Below, piece by piece: positions 17,141 to 24,914 of a stretch of DNA of 64,000 bases (its first letter is position 1; every line of letters starts with the position of its first letter). Source of the DNA: Alphaproteobacteria bacterium (GTDB lineage: Bacteria; Pseudomonadota; Alphaproteobacteria; Micavibrionales; Micavibrionaceae); contig CP065008.1 in NCBI GenBank assembly GCA_016699735.1, positions 434,001 to 498,000 on the forward strand. The letters run 5' to 3'. Position numbers and translations under genes: made by a program. A model generated the notes under the pieces. The model saw only the letters and a program-made list of their open reading frames with translations, had not been told where the DNA came from and did no database searches.

Positions 17141-18136
17141 TTAATCTGTAAAATCAAGCTCAATCTGATCGCCCATTTGCGGAAATGCTCGCTTAAATGA
17201 TCTCTCAAAATCAATCTTGCTTTTAGATGCGTTACCAATACCTATCACTTGCCATAGATGTGCTCTGAAGGTATCCAAGCCTAATTCCTGACTCAAATAT
17301 TGATGTAGCTTATGTTTGCGCCCACCATTAACATAAACCGTTGGGGTTTTTTTATCCAACTCTTCTAGTATCGCCCCATTGCTGCCAGCTAACGGAAAAT
17401 AAATATACTTCCTAATAAATTTTCCAAAAAACGCGGGGTGTTGAAATGACTTCGGATTTTCTCGTTTTAAACCGTATATCCTATAAATCATGTCAAAAAA
17501 CTGATCTGGAAACTCCTTCGCCCATTCTCGACACTCATGAGCAATAAAATCACGAAAAAGCTCTCGATATTCTTCTTTCCTCTTATCTGCAATATAGCCA
17601 GTAGCCTCATCAATAAGAGCAACTATTCCTAATTTAGCTGCAGACCGGATAATAATTTGCGCGTTTCTTGCAAGAAATTTTTGGGAATCTGCCAATTTCC
17701 CTTCATTATCCGCCTGAATGATTGTGTCACAAACCTCAATTAAGGTGGCAGCTTCATATCCATGTGTTAAAATCCCGGATGTGTTTTTGAACTTAATAGG
17801 ATTATCAATTTTTTCTTGAAGCGGATCAGTTATTTTTTGAGAAATGCCCTTTCTTGTCATTGTCCGCAAAAAGGCATTTCCGCCTTGAGATTTCAGCCCA
17901 AGAGCATTTGCCATTTCTTTCTTATGAAACAAGCGCCTCTTATCATTAAGAACATAACAATCAAGTTCCACATCACCAATGTATAGCTCTCCTTGGTAAC
18001 TTGCTGTGGGCAATACATTGGGGTCAATCTCTTTTGACCACCTTGCAGTAGCAGCTTGTGTGGCAATCTCTTGACGCTGCTCTGGCGAGAGTTTTTGCGC
18101 TCTCGCTTTTCCTCCTAAACTTTGACTGCTTTGCAA
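17141..18136 (-). CDS. P63C-domain protein, phage antirepressor-like
   Basis: The 331-residue product carries the P63C domain: ALIDEATGYIADKRKEEY near residue 175, FPDQFFDMIYRIYGL near 210, and the C-terminal GRKHKLHQYLSQELGLDTFRAHLWQ segment. P63C proteins are phage- and plasmid-associated, often antirepressor-like, with unknown biochemistry. The N-terminal 30 residues are lysine/arginine-rich. The start is a TTG at 18136, supported by AGGAG eight bases upstream. The promoter region holds repeated ATGCTTGCT boxes, so the gene is probably regulated by a DNA-binding protein, perhaps itself. Confidence 0.82.
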   Translation of the reverse strand: MQSSQSLGGKARAQKLSPEQRQEIATQAATARWSKEIDPNVLPTASYQGELYIGDVELDCYVLNDKRRLFHKKEMANALGLKSQGGNAFLRTMTRKGISQKITDPLQEKIDNPIKFKNTSGILTHGYEAATLIEVCDTIIQADNEGKLADSQKFLARNAQIIIRSAAKLGIVALIDEATGYIADKRKEEYRELFRDFIAHECREWAKEFPDQFFDMIYRIYGLKRENPKSFQHPAFFGKFIRKYIYFPLAGSNGAILEELDKKTPTVYVNGGRKHKLHQYLSQELGLDTFRAHLWQVIGIGNASKSKIDFERSFKRAFPQMGDQIELDFTD

Positions 18137-18152
18137 AATTATATCTCCTAAA

Positions 18153-18231
18153 ATGCTTGCTATAATTACTAATTAATATGCTTGCTGAATAATAGCAAGC
18201 ATTATTTTAAAAAACACATTTTATGCTTGCT
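18153..18231. promoter_or_regulatory. Repeated ATGCTTGCT boxes upstream of the P63C gene
   Basis: Three direct copies of ATGCTTGCT (18153-18161, 18178-18186, 18223-18231) and one inverted copy AGCAAGCAT (18194-18202). The second copy and the inverted copy form a 9-base-arm dyad with a 7-base centre. Set in AT-rich DNA between the P63C and relaxase genes, they look like an operator or an iteron array. Confidence 0.75.
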
Positions 18232-18310
18232 GCCTTGCTGCTAATATGCAGTTGTATACTCAAATTTGGATTGAAGCATGGGCTTTGGTAAAAGCCTAGT
18301 ATTATGGAGG

Positions 18311-19576
18311 TTAATCTTCAATAATACTTACTGTATGGCTTTTGTGTTTCTGCAATATCTTGCTCTCCCCCATCTCCCCGTACCGCGCCATATCCAGCCG
18401 CAGGTTTTGCATACTCCGGTAATAAGCCGTGCGGTGTTGCTGGATTTTGGATTGCAGGCGCTGGCGTTCTTCAAGCTGACGCAGGATCAGGGCTTGCTTT
18501 TCTGCGCGGTCACGTAAAAGGGCATTCTGCGCTTCGATCTCATTTTCCTTACAGATTTTCTGGTATTTCCCCGTAAAGCGTTGCCACAGGGCAAACAACC
18601 CGCGTGGCAGGCGCTCCATTCTGGCCTTGTCCTCCTCTTGTCTGCGCTTGGTTTGCTCGTTATCCAGCGTTTGCCGTGCGGCGCGGTGATGGTCGCGCAT
18701 GGTTTGGGCGGCGTGTTTGATCGGCTTGAAGTCTTTTTCTTTCTTGCGCTTGATTTCCGTGATGTAAGTTTGAAGCTTCTCGCTCATGCCCTGCGCGATT
18801 TCGGTTCTGACCTCTTGCAGCGATGGCAAAGTTTCCGCATTCCCCAGCCGTTCTTGCAAAATCCTCGGCTTTACCCCTGCCCAGCGGGAGAGAGAATAGA
18901 TTTCACCTTTGTAATCCACGGCGACAAAGCCCCGCCGCTCCCCCCGTGCCAGCCAAAATCCATGCTCTTTCAGGGCATGGGTGAAGGCCTTTGCGCTGTC
19001 AGAGGATTCCCATGCCCGTATAAACAGAGCTTTCAAAAGGCGCGGGTCTTCATCTGTCCGTTTGGCCTGTTGCCATTCCTCCCGCGTGAAGTTGAGCGGG
19101 TTCCGATAGGCTTTATCAATAAACCCTTGCGGAATCTCCCAGCCGTGATTCAGATACAGTTCTTTTGAAAGCTCATTAAGTTTACGTTTATAGTGCGGCA
19201 GGTTAATCGCTGTCATGGTCTGCGGATCAATCCTTGACCAGACACAGTGCGCGTGTCTGCGCCCTTGCTTTTCATGGAAGACAATTACACGCGGCTGACC
19301 CTTCAGGCCCAACCTGTCTCCCATATCTGAAATCGCCTGTTCAAAGACCTCTACGGGAACGTCTGCTTTGTGCGGCGGGTTCAGGGACACCGAAAACATA
19401 TATTGCCTGCACTTTGTCCCATAAGCCGAGGCTTTAATCTCCTGAAACGCACCCTGCACGGTATCAGAGACAAAGCCCGAGATTTCATGGACTTCAACAT
19501 GGTCATTGTCCTGTGTGTTCAGGAGGTGGCGGGCCAGATGTCCTGCGCCACTGCGCTGATTGCCCTCAAGGATCAT
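18311..19576 (-). CDS. Relaxase / mobilization nuclease
   Basis: The 421-residue product begins like alphaproteobacterial element-borne relaxases (MILEGNQRSGAGHLARHLL ... HVEVHEISGFVSD). It has the metal-binding three-His signature in FHEKQGRRHAHCVWSRID (His101, His108, His110) near the end of the nicking domain. A long charged coiled coil follows (about 260-400). Relaxases nick at oriT and lead DNA into a recipient through a type IV secretion channel. No channel genes are in the window, so the element is probably mobilizable rather than self-transmissible. The gene overlaps mobC by ATGA at 19573-19576. Confidence 0.87.
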   Translation of the reverse strand: MILEGNQRSGAGHLARHLLNTQDNDHVEVHEISGFVSDTVQGAFQEIKASAYGTKCRQYMFSVSLNPPHKADVPVEVFEQAISDMGDRLGLKGQPRVIVFHEKQGRRHAHCVWSRIDPQTMTAINLPHYKRKLNELSKELYLNHGWEIPQGFIDKAYRNPLNFTREEWQQAKRTDEDPRLLKALFIRAWESSDSAKAFTHALKEHGFWLARGERRGFVAVDYKGEIYSLSRWAGVKPRILQERLGNAETLPSLQEVRTEIAQGMSEKLQTYITEIKRKKEKDFKPIKHAAQTMRDHHRAARQTLDNEQTKRRQEEDKARMERLPRGLFALWQRFTGKYQKICKENEIEAQNALLRDRAEKQALILRQLEERQRLQSKIQQHRTAYYRSMQNLRLDMARYGEMGESKILQKHKSHTVSIIED

Positions 19577-19953
19577 GAGCGGCCTCCGCTTGAAAGCCCC
19601 AAGGCCTGTATCAAAAGATCACGCATCTGGAGTATGGCTGTGCAGGCTTCCTTTATCATCTCTTCAGTTTCCACCGAGACAATCAGGGAGCCTGTATTCA
19701 GGCCTCTGGCAATCTGGTTCAAATTGCTGGCCATTCGGGACGCTCCCAGCAGGGCGAGTATCTGCGCCAAGGGTTTATGATCTTTGATCGGGGCTTTGAG
19801 GCGGTGCTTTCTGGGGCAAGGAACCAAAAGCATGGTTTGGCGGATAAAATCACTCAGCGTTAAAGAACCAGCTTTCTGGGCAATCTGCGCCCGTTCTTCC
19901 TCAGTGAGGCGCAGAGAAATCGTGCAGCGGCGATGTCTGTTGTTCTGTGGCAT
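19573..19953 (-). CDS. MobC-like relaxosome accessory protein
   Basis: The 126-residue product has an N-terminal ribbon-helix-helix-like part (CTISLRLTEEERAQIAQKAG) and the MobC signature LGASRMASNLNQIARGLN near residues 69-86. MobC proteins bind oriT and help the relaxase melt the nick region. It is translationally coupled to the relaxase gene downstream. Confidence 0.85.
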   Translation of the reverse strand: MPQNNRHRRCTISLRLTEEERAQIAQKAGSLTLSDFIRQTMLLVPCPRKHRLKAPIKDHKPLAQILALLGASRMASNLNQIARGLNTGSLIVSVETEEMIKEACTAILQMRDLLIQALGLSSGGRS

Positions 19954-19979
19954 GGGTTTTACGTCCTTGCGATCAAGAA

Positions 19980-20028
19980 CAGGATAGCGTCACCGCGCCA
20001 GAAAGCTGGGCGGGGAACGATCATCCTG
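19980..20028. other. Candidate oriT region upstream of mobC
   Basis: A 6-base inverted repeat CAGGAT / ATCCTG encloses a smaller CGCC / GGCG hairpin, about 30 bases before the mobC start. oriT sites often lie just upstream of the relaxosome genes. No nick-site consensus was recognised, so this is a positional guess. Confidence 0.25.
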
Positions 20029-20040
20029 TAGTGATTGGGA

Positions 20041-20073
20041 AAATAAAAAGCCGGACCTAGGGGCAGGTCTGGC
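20041..20073 (-). terminator. Terminator downstream of the subtilase gene
   Basis: Arms GCCGGACCT (20050-20058) and AGGTCTGGC (20065-20073) pair with one G-T wobble. On the minus strand the stem is followed by CTTTTTATTTT. It would end the subtilase transcript and separates it from the mobilization genes; the bases from here to 20264 show no gene. Confidence 0.75.
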
Positions 20074-20264
20074 GCAGAAGATTCATAAAAAGTTACGGTT
20101 CGAAGGTTTATGAAGGTCCAGAACAAACTTCAGGAAAACCCTTGAAAACCTTCTCCCATTCCTCTAAAAGCGAGAAAATCTGGTTCGTCAGGTGGGGGGC
20201 GATGTCCACCAACTTATTCCTTTTCCTTTTATTATTGTCGGAACGCCCGGAGCTCGCCGAAATC

Positions 20265-22073
20265 TCACTTAATTCCGGGCGGCTTATCCTGAGGCGCGGT
20301 AGCGGCCGGTGCCGCAGCCGCCGGAGCGGCATCCGGTTTCGGCGCCATCTCTGCGGTCAGCCTTTGGCTGTACTGCATCATCTGGTCCATCAACCCGCCC
20401 TGATTGTATCCGTAAACGGTCATGCTGGCACTTTGCATAGTGGAATCCTGACCGCTGATCAGACGCACGCGCCAAGTATCGTCTGTGCGCTGGGTTTCGC
20501 CGAAATGCTGCTCCTGCCGGGCCCAGCCGCTAAAATTCGAACCCTCGCCTCCAGCGTTCTGGATCGAAAGCGCATAGGGGTTTTGCCCCGGCGGTATCAC
20601 CGCAGCCAGGTTGGGCACCCGGCCGTCAACACGGTAATCCAGATCGAAGCGCATCCGGTCGATGACCATAGCTTGCCCTTCCGGCAGAGGGGTGCGAAAA
20701 AGCATCGCACTGTCCCCCGTCTGGCCGGGGGCAAGCGTTGCGAGACTCGTCGCGGTCACGGAAGTCCTGTCGATATTCGGATTGGTCTCGATGCGCTTAT
20801 AGGCCTCGTTCAGGAGTTTCCTGAAAACATCAGGCCGGAACACCCCGTGCCCGCCCCCTTCGACGAAGGTTTGCCCCGCTGTATTCGTGCGGGACGGCAT
20901 CGGTTCCGTACGCCCCTCGCGGGTTTGCGTATCCACGGTCGCCATCTTGGCCAATGTCGTGATTTCATCCTTGGTCAGGATAGGTCGGTTCCGATCCTCC
21001 CGACGCGTTTGTTCGTACAAGGCGCCTGAGATATATCCGGCCACCTCCGGTGCGGAAAAAGACGTGCCGTCCATTCCTGTGACAGACCCCTTGCGGTCGA
21101 TCGTCTGGCTCTGTCGGAACTCCGCCATGATCTGCGAATGAAGAGTCTCCGGCCTGGCCATATAGCCCTGAACCTGCGCGTTGATTTTTGCACGGTACGC
21201 CTCGGCTTTTTCATATTCGACCTGCTTCTCCTGACGGATTTTATTATAGGCATCCGTAAGACCGGATTCATCCAGTCCTTTGGCTGGGTCTGACTGTTTA
21301 AATTGCTCGAAAGCCTGCTCGATATCCTTGTCGCGGTCCGCCTCGGTCATCTCATATTGACGATGCATGGAATCACTGAGTTTTACATAGGCATTAGAAA
21401 GGCCGATCTCATCAAGCCCCTTGGCCGGGTCGGTGGTCTTGAACTGCTCAAAAGCTTGATCGATCTCCTTGTTGATGATCCATTTGCTGATCAGACCCTC
21501 ATGCCCGGTCAGTGAGGGGCTGACATTGTAAAACTGATACTTCTGCCCCCGGTTGAACGGGCTGTCGGCAGTCAGAGTTGGATTAATTCGGCTGCTGTGC
21601 TCTTCGACAAAAGGCTTCCCGCGGCCCATGTTGGCTTCGCCCACCACCAGGCTGTTGCGGGCGAAATCGGAGACTCTGGGTAAACCCGTCTGAGGGGTCA
21701 AACCTTCGTTCCCGGCGGCTTCGACAAAGACAGGCATATCGCGCTCTGCGAACGCCTGTTCGTATGCTCTCGCAGTTTGCTGGTTCGCAACGCCGCTGCT
21801 ATTGGTAACGGCTCCCAGTTCGACTCCGGAACTGACCGAAACGACATCGTATTGCTGCAGACGACCGAGCGTACCCTGCAGATTATCAGGCACGATAGGA
21901 CTCTCTCGCACAAGATCGACAGTCAGCCGTTTGTTGCCCGTAAAAGTCCTGAGGGCATCCTGATGGATATCCCGCGCAACCTCGGCATGACGTGTGTAAA
22001 GCCCGTAAAGGCTCGTCACCTTTGTGCTTTCAAAATGTGCAAATCTCGGTTGGTTTGGCTCCGGCACACTCAC
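20265..22073 (-). CDS. Subtilisin-like (S8) protein lacking the Asp region, with a duplicated insert
   Basis: The 602-residue product has S8 protease signatures: EAAGNEG (118-124, oxyanion Asn122) and DGTSFSAPEVAG (335-346, catalytic Ser338). RHAEVARDI near residue 28 could be the His motif. There is no room before it for the usual Asp (DTG) motif, and an in-frame TAA lies four codons upstream of the GTG start, so the N-terminus is complete or truncated by loss. Between Asn122 and Ser338 sits a tandem repeat of 47 residues (204-250 and 251-297, both starting I-x-QAFEQFK, then DPAKGLDE). The C-terminal ~200 residues are beta-rich, ending in an Ala/Pro linker. No signal peptide is visible. Confidence 0.75.
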   Translation of the reverse strand: MSVPEPNQPRFAHFESTKVTSLYGLYTRHAEVARDIHQDALRTFTGNKRLTVDLVRESPIVPDNLQGTLGRLQQYDVVSVSSGVELGAVTNSSGVANQQTARAYEQAFAERDMPVFVEAAGNEGLTPQTGLPRVSDFARNSLVVGEANMGRGKPFVEEHSSRINPTLTADSPFNRGQKYQFYNVSPSLTGHEGLISKWIINKEIDQAFEQFKTTDPAKGLDEIGLSNAYVKLSDSMHRQYEMTEADRDKDIEQAFEQFKQSDPAKGLDESGLTDAYNKIRQEKQVEYEKAEAYRAKINAQVQGYMARPETLHSQIMAEFRQSQTIDRKGSVTGMDGTSFSAPEVAGYISGALYEQTRREDRNRPILTKDEITTLAKMATVDTQTREGRTEPMPSRTNTAGQTFVEGGGHGVFRPDVFRKLLNEAYKRIETNPNIDRTSVTATSLATLAPGQTGDSAMLFRTPLPEGQAMVIDRMRFDLDYRVDGRVPNLAAVIPPGQNPYALSIQNAGGEGSNFSGWARQEQHFGETQRTDDTWRVRLISGQDSTMQSASMTVYGYNQGGLMDQMMQYSQRLTAEMAPKPDAAPAAAAPAATAPQDKPPGIK

Positions 22074-22224
22074 ACCCGTACATTATTCAGTATTTTTTTC
22101 TTCTATAACACTACCATAACCGGGGTGCAAAAAGGAAATTTTACGGGATCAAGGTACAGGGCAAGAATAACGGGAGTAAATTTCCCTATTTATTGAGTAT
22201 TATTTCACAAATATTCCTTGCTTT

Positions 22225-22267
22225 TTCATAGACTTATCAAGTATACCCTCCCGCTATGAAACAAGCG
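22225..22267 (+). repeat. Diverged extra copy of the rimO promoter and start
   Basis: 40 of 43 bases match 22957-22999. It includes the second half of a TTGCTT-18-TATACC promoter and ATGAAACAAGCG, the first four codons of rimO. Here the frame soon ends, so this copy is an orphan start. Confidence 0.85.
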
Positions 22268-22269
22268 GT

Positions 22270-22845
22270 CTATACTTCCCTCTTCGGCGGTTTGGGTTTG
22301 TTTCTATCTTTAAATTTCCTTAGAAACGCCTGAACATCCTCTACGGATTTTCCTTCGATAGAAAAAACAGGCTCTCCCGGCTCAGGGGCAAGCTGCCAGA
22401 GCGAAGTTCCGGGGTAAAATGAATCAATCCCTATATCTTCGTTATCGGTCTGGATGAGGGTCAGTACGCGCTGATCAAACAGTATACTGACTCTGGAAAA
22501 CTCTACCATCTCGACCAGGAAATGGTACACAAGACCCAGATTAGGGGGGATAAGCCTTTCGAAATTCTCAAAAGAGAAAACAACGCCTCCACTCGGAACA
22601 GCAAAAAAATTCAGCGCAACGCCGAGATCATGCAGATGACTGTCTATGATACGACCGAGGGAATCCTCCAGATGCTCTGTGAAAGCGCCCCAAGTCGTGC
22701 AGTCAAGACGGATAATCTTGTATCCGTAGCCCTTAAGCTGCTCTAGATGTTCATTAAAATAGTCATGCTTTCGGTAAAACTGGAGACCGCCCTCCATGAA
22801 AAGTCTTAAATCCAGCCGATCGCCGTCTTTTTTTGAAAAAGCCAT
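22270..22845 (-). CDS. Uncharacterised soluble protein inserted upstream of rimO
   Basis: The start at 22845 is chosen because GGAGG lies five bases upstream; a longer frame to 22869 has no ribosome site. The 191-residue product has no signal or membrane segment. It begins MAFSKKDGDRLDLRLF, has a conserved-looking YGYKIIRLDCTTWGAF segment, and ends in a Lys/Pro-rich tail. I recognise no family; barstar-like folds were considered without support. The gene is antiparallel to rimO and lies exactly between two copies of the rimO promoter-start block, which suggests it arrived as a small insertion. Confidence 0.65.
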   Translation of the reverse strand: MAFSKKDGDRLDLRLFMEGGLQFYRKHDYFNEHLEQLKGYGYKIIRLDCTTWGAFTEHLEDSLGRIIDSHLHDLGVALNFFAVPSGGVVFSFENFERLIPPNLGLVYHFLVEMVEFSRVSILFDQRVLTLIQTDNEDIGIDSFYPGTSLWQLAPEPGEPVFSIEGKSVEDVQAFLRKFKDRNKPKPPKREV

Positions 22846-22949
22846 AAGTTCCTCCGCGAGAAACTTCATTTATAATAAACACAAAAAATATGTCAAATAT
22901 CTGATGGGGAATAACGAGAACTGACAGTTTATTTCATAAGAGAGACTCC

Positions 22950-22999
22950 TTGCCTGTTCACAGACTTATCAAGTATAACCCCCCGCTATGAAACAAGCG
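22950..22999 (+). promoter_or_regulatory. rimO promoter, probably leaderless transcript
   Basis: TTGCCT (22950-22955), 18-base spacer, TATAAC (22974-22979), then only eight bases to the ATG at 22988. No ribosome site fits in that space, so the mRNA is probably leaderless or nearly so. Confidence 0.6.
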
Positions 23000-24349
23000 C
23001 AGAAAACCCCAATCGTCGGCATGGTCAGCCTCGGATGCCCCAAGGCTCTGGTCGATTCCGAGCGGATTCTGACCAAGCTGCGCGCCGACGGGTATGACTT
23101 CACGAACTCCTACGAAGGCGCGGACGTGGTGGTCGTCAACACCTGCGGCTTTATCGACAGCGCCAAGGAGGAAAGCCTGAACGCCATCGGCGAGGCTTTG
23201 GACGCCAATGGTCGCGTCATCGTCACGGGCTGCATGGGCGCCGAAGCCGAAACCATCACCGAGCGTTACCCGAAACTTCTGGCCATCACCGGCCCGCATC
23301 AGTACGAACAGGTCGTGGACGCCGTAAAAAAGGCCCAGCCGATCGCGCACGACCCCTTCGTCCATCTCGTGCCGGAGGAGGGGCTGAAGCTCACCCCCAA
23401 ACATTACTCCTACCTCAAAATCTCCGAGGGCTGTAACAACCGCTGCTCGTTTTGCATCATCCCCGCCCTGCGTGGCGATCTGGTCAGCCGCCCGATCCAC
23501 CGTGTCCTTCATGAAGCCGAACAGCTGTTAAAAGCCGGCACGAAAGAAATTCTGGTGATCTCGCAGGACACCAGCGCCTACGGCATCGATCTGAAATATG
23601 CCGAAAGCCCGTGGCGCGGGCAGCGCATAAAAACCAAATTCTACGATCTCTGCCAAGCGCTCGGGACGCTGGCCAGGGAATACGGCGCCTGGGTGCGCCT
23701 CCACTACGTTTACCCTTACCCCCATGTCGATGACGTCATCCCCCTGATGGCCGAAGGCCTGATCCTGCCCTACCTCGACATCCCCTTCCAGCACGCCAGC
23801 CCGGCGGTGCTGAAGGCCATGAAGCGCCCCGCGGCGCAGGAAAAAACGCTCCACCGTATCCGCAAATGGCGGGAAATTTGCCCTGACCTCGTCCTGCGCT
23901 CGACCTTCATCGTCGGGTTCCCCGGCGAGACGGAGGAGGATTTTGAAATCCTTCTTAACTGGCTGGAGGACGCGCAGATCGACCGCGCCGGCGCCTTCAA
24001 ATACGAAGCCGTGGACGGCGCAAAGGCGAACGAAATCGCCGAACATATCCCCGAAGATGAAAAGCAGGAACGCTGGGAACGCTTCATGACCCTCCAGACC
24101 GAAATCGCCGCCGCGAAGGCCCGACAGAAAATCGGTCAAGTTCTGGAGGTCATCATCGACGAAATCGGCGAACCGGACGAAGACGGCGCGATAGGCGCAG
24201 ACGGCCGCTCAAAGGGCGACGCGCCGGAAATCGACGGCACCGTCTTCATCCGCGATCTGCCTGCAGGCATAAATAAGGGCGATATCGTCAACGTTCTGAT
24301 TGAGGATGCCGAGGACTACGACCTTTTCGGCATCGTGCAGAAGCGGTGA
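22988..24349 (+). CDS. rimO: Ribosomal protein S12 methylthiotransferase RimO
   Basis: The 453-residue product has the three methylthiotransferase parts. The N-terminal MTTase domain (VSLGCPKALVDSE, NTCGFID, TGCMGAEAE) carries three cluster cysteines. The radical SAM domain has the CxxxCxxC cluster in EGCNNRCSFCIIP (about 146-158). A TRAM domain closes the C-terminus (about 380-453). It adds a methylthio group to Asp88 of ribosomal protein S12 using two 4Fe-4S clusters and SAM. GCP-type N-terminal motif and length separate it from MiaB. It is transcribed alone. Confidence 0.96.
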   Translation: MKQAQKTPIVGMVSLGCPKALVDSERILTKLRADGYDFTNSYEGADVVVVNTCGFIDSAKEESLNAIGEALDANGRVIVTGCMGAEAETITERYPKLLAITGPHQYEQVVDAVKKAQPIAHDPFVHLVPEEGLKLTPKHYSYLKISEGCNNRCSFCIIPALRGDLVSRPIHRVLHEAEQLLKAGTKEILVISQDTSAYGIDLKYAESPWRGQRIKTKFYDLCQALGTLAREYGAWVRLHYVYPYPHVDDVIPLMAEGLILPYLDIPFQHASPAVLKAMKRPAAQEKTLHRIRKWREICPDLVLRSTFIVGFPGETEEDFEILLNWLEDAQIDRAGAFKYEAVDGAKANEIAEHIPEDEKQERWERFMTLQTEIAAAKARQKIGQVLEVIIDEIGEPDEDGAIGADGRSKGDAPEIDGTVFIRDLPAGINKGDIVNVLIEDAEDYDLFGIVQKR

Positions 24350-24503
24350 TTAAAAAACACCACCTACATAAGTAATTGTAATATAATAATAAATTTATGC
24401 GTTACAAAATCAAGTTTTCTTGCCATTCGCATTTTTAGTATGTCATAATAGCGCAACCGGCTAACCTAAAAATTTCGGTAACGCATAATAAAAGGGGAAA
24501 ATC

Positions 24504-24899
24504 ATGGGGGCTCGTAAACTCGACGAGACAGGCGGGGAACTGTCCATGCGCTTTGGAGGCGTTTCCGAAGGCACAATTTATATCGATGCAACACTCCAAC
24601 AAAGACAGGAACTCGCGCAGTTTCTGCAGCAAAGCATCGACACAAAACAGATTGACACAAGTAACGCCGCAGGAGCGCCTGAATATTACGCGGTTCTTAA
24701 GGAAAAAATTTTAAGCCAGACCGATGAAACCAAACCGCTCTTGCTAACCCCGCAGGAGTTTCTGGGGCTCACGACTCTGGCCAACGCCTGGTCCTACGGT
24801 TTTCGTATGGGTGGAGATGAAGTCGAATATGACGTCTCCCCGGATATGGTTGAAAACTTGAGGCAAATATCGGCCGACTATCTGGATCGTGCCCCCTAA
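24504..24899 (+). CDS. Hypothetical protein upstream of a large toxin-like protein
   Basis: The 131-residue product starts after AGGGG and is soluble, with no signal peptide. It has a Gly-rich beginning and a helical C-terminal half (LLLTPQEFLGLTTLANAWSYGF). The gene is 15 bases before the 844-residue gene and certainly co-transcribed. If the large protein is a toxin, this one is placed as a chaperone or immunity protein, but no family resemblance supports that. Confidence 0.65.
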   Translation: MGARKLDETGGELSMRFGGVSEGTIYIDATLQQRQELAQFLQQSIDTKQIDTSNAAGAPEYYAVLKEKILSQTDETKPLLLTPQEFLGLTTLANAWSYGFRMGGDEVEYDVSPDMVENLRQISADYLDRAP

Positions 24900-24914
24900 C
24901 GGAGTGAGGGCGGG

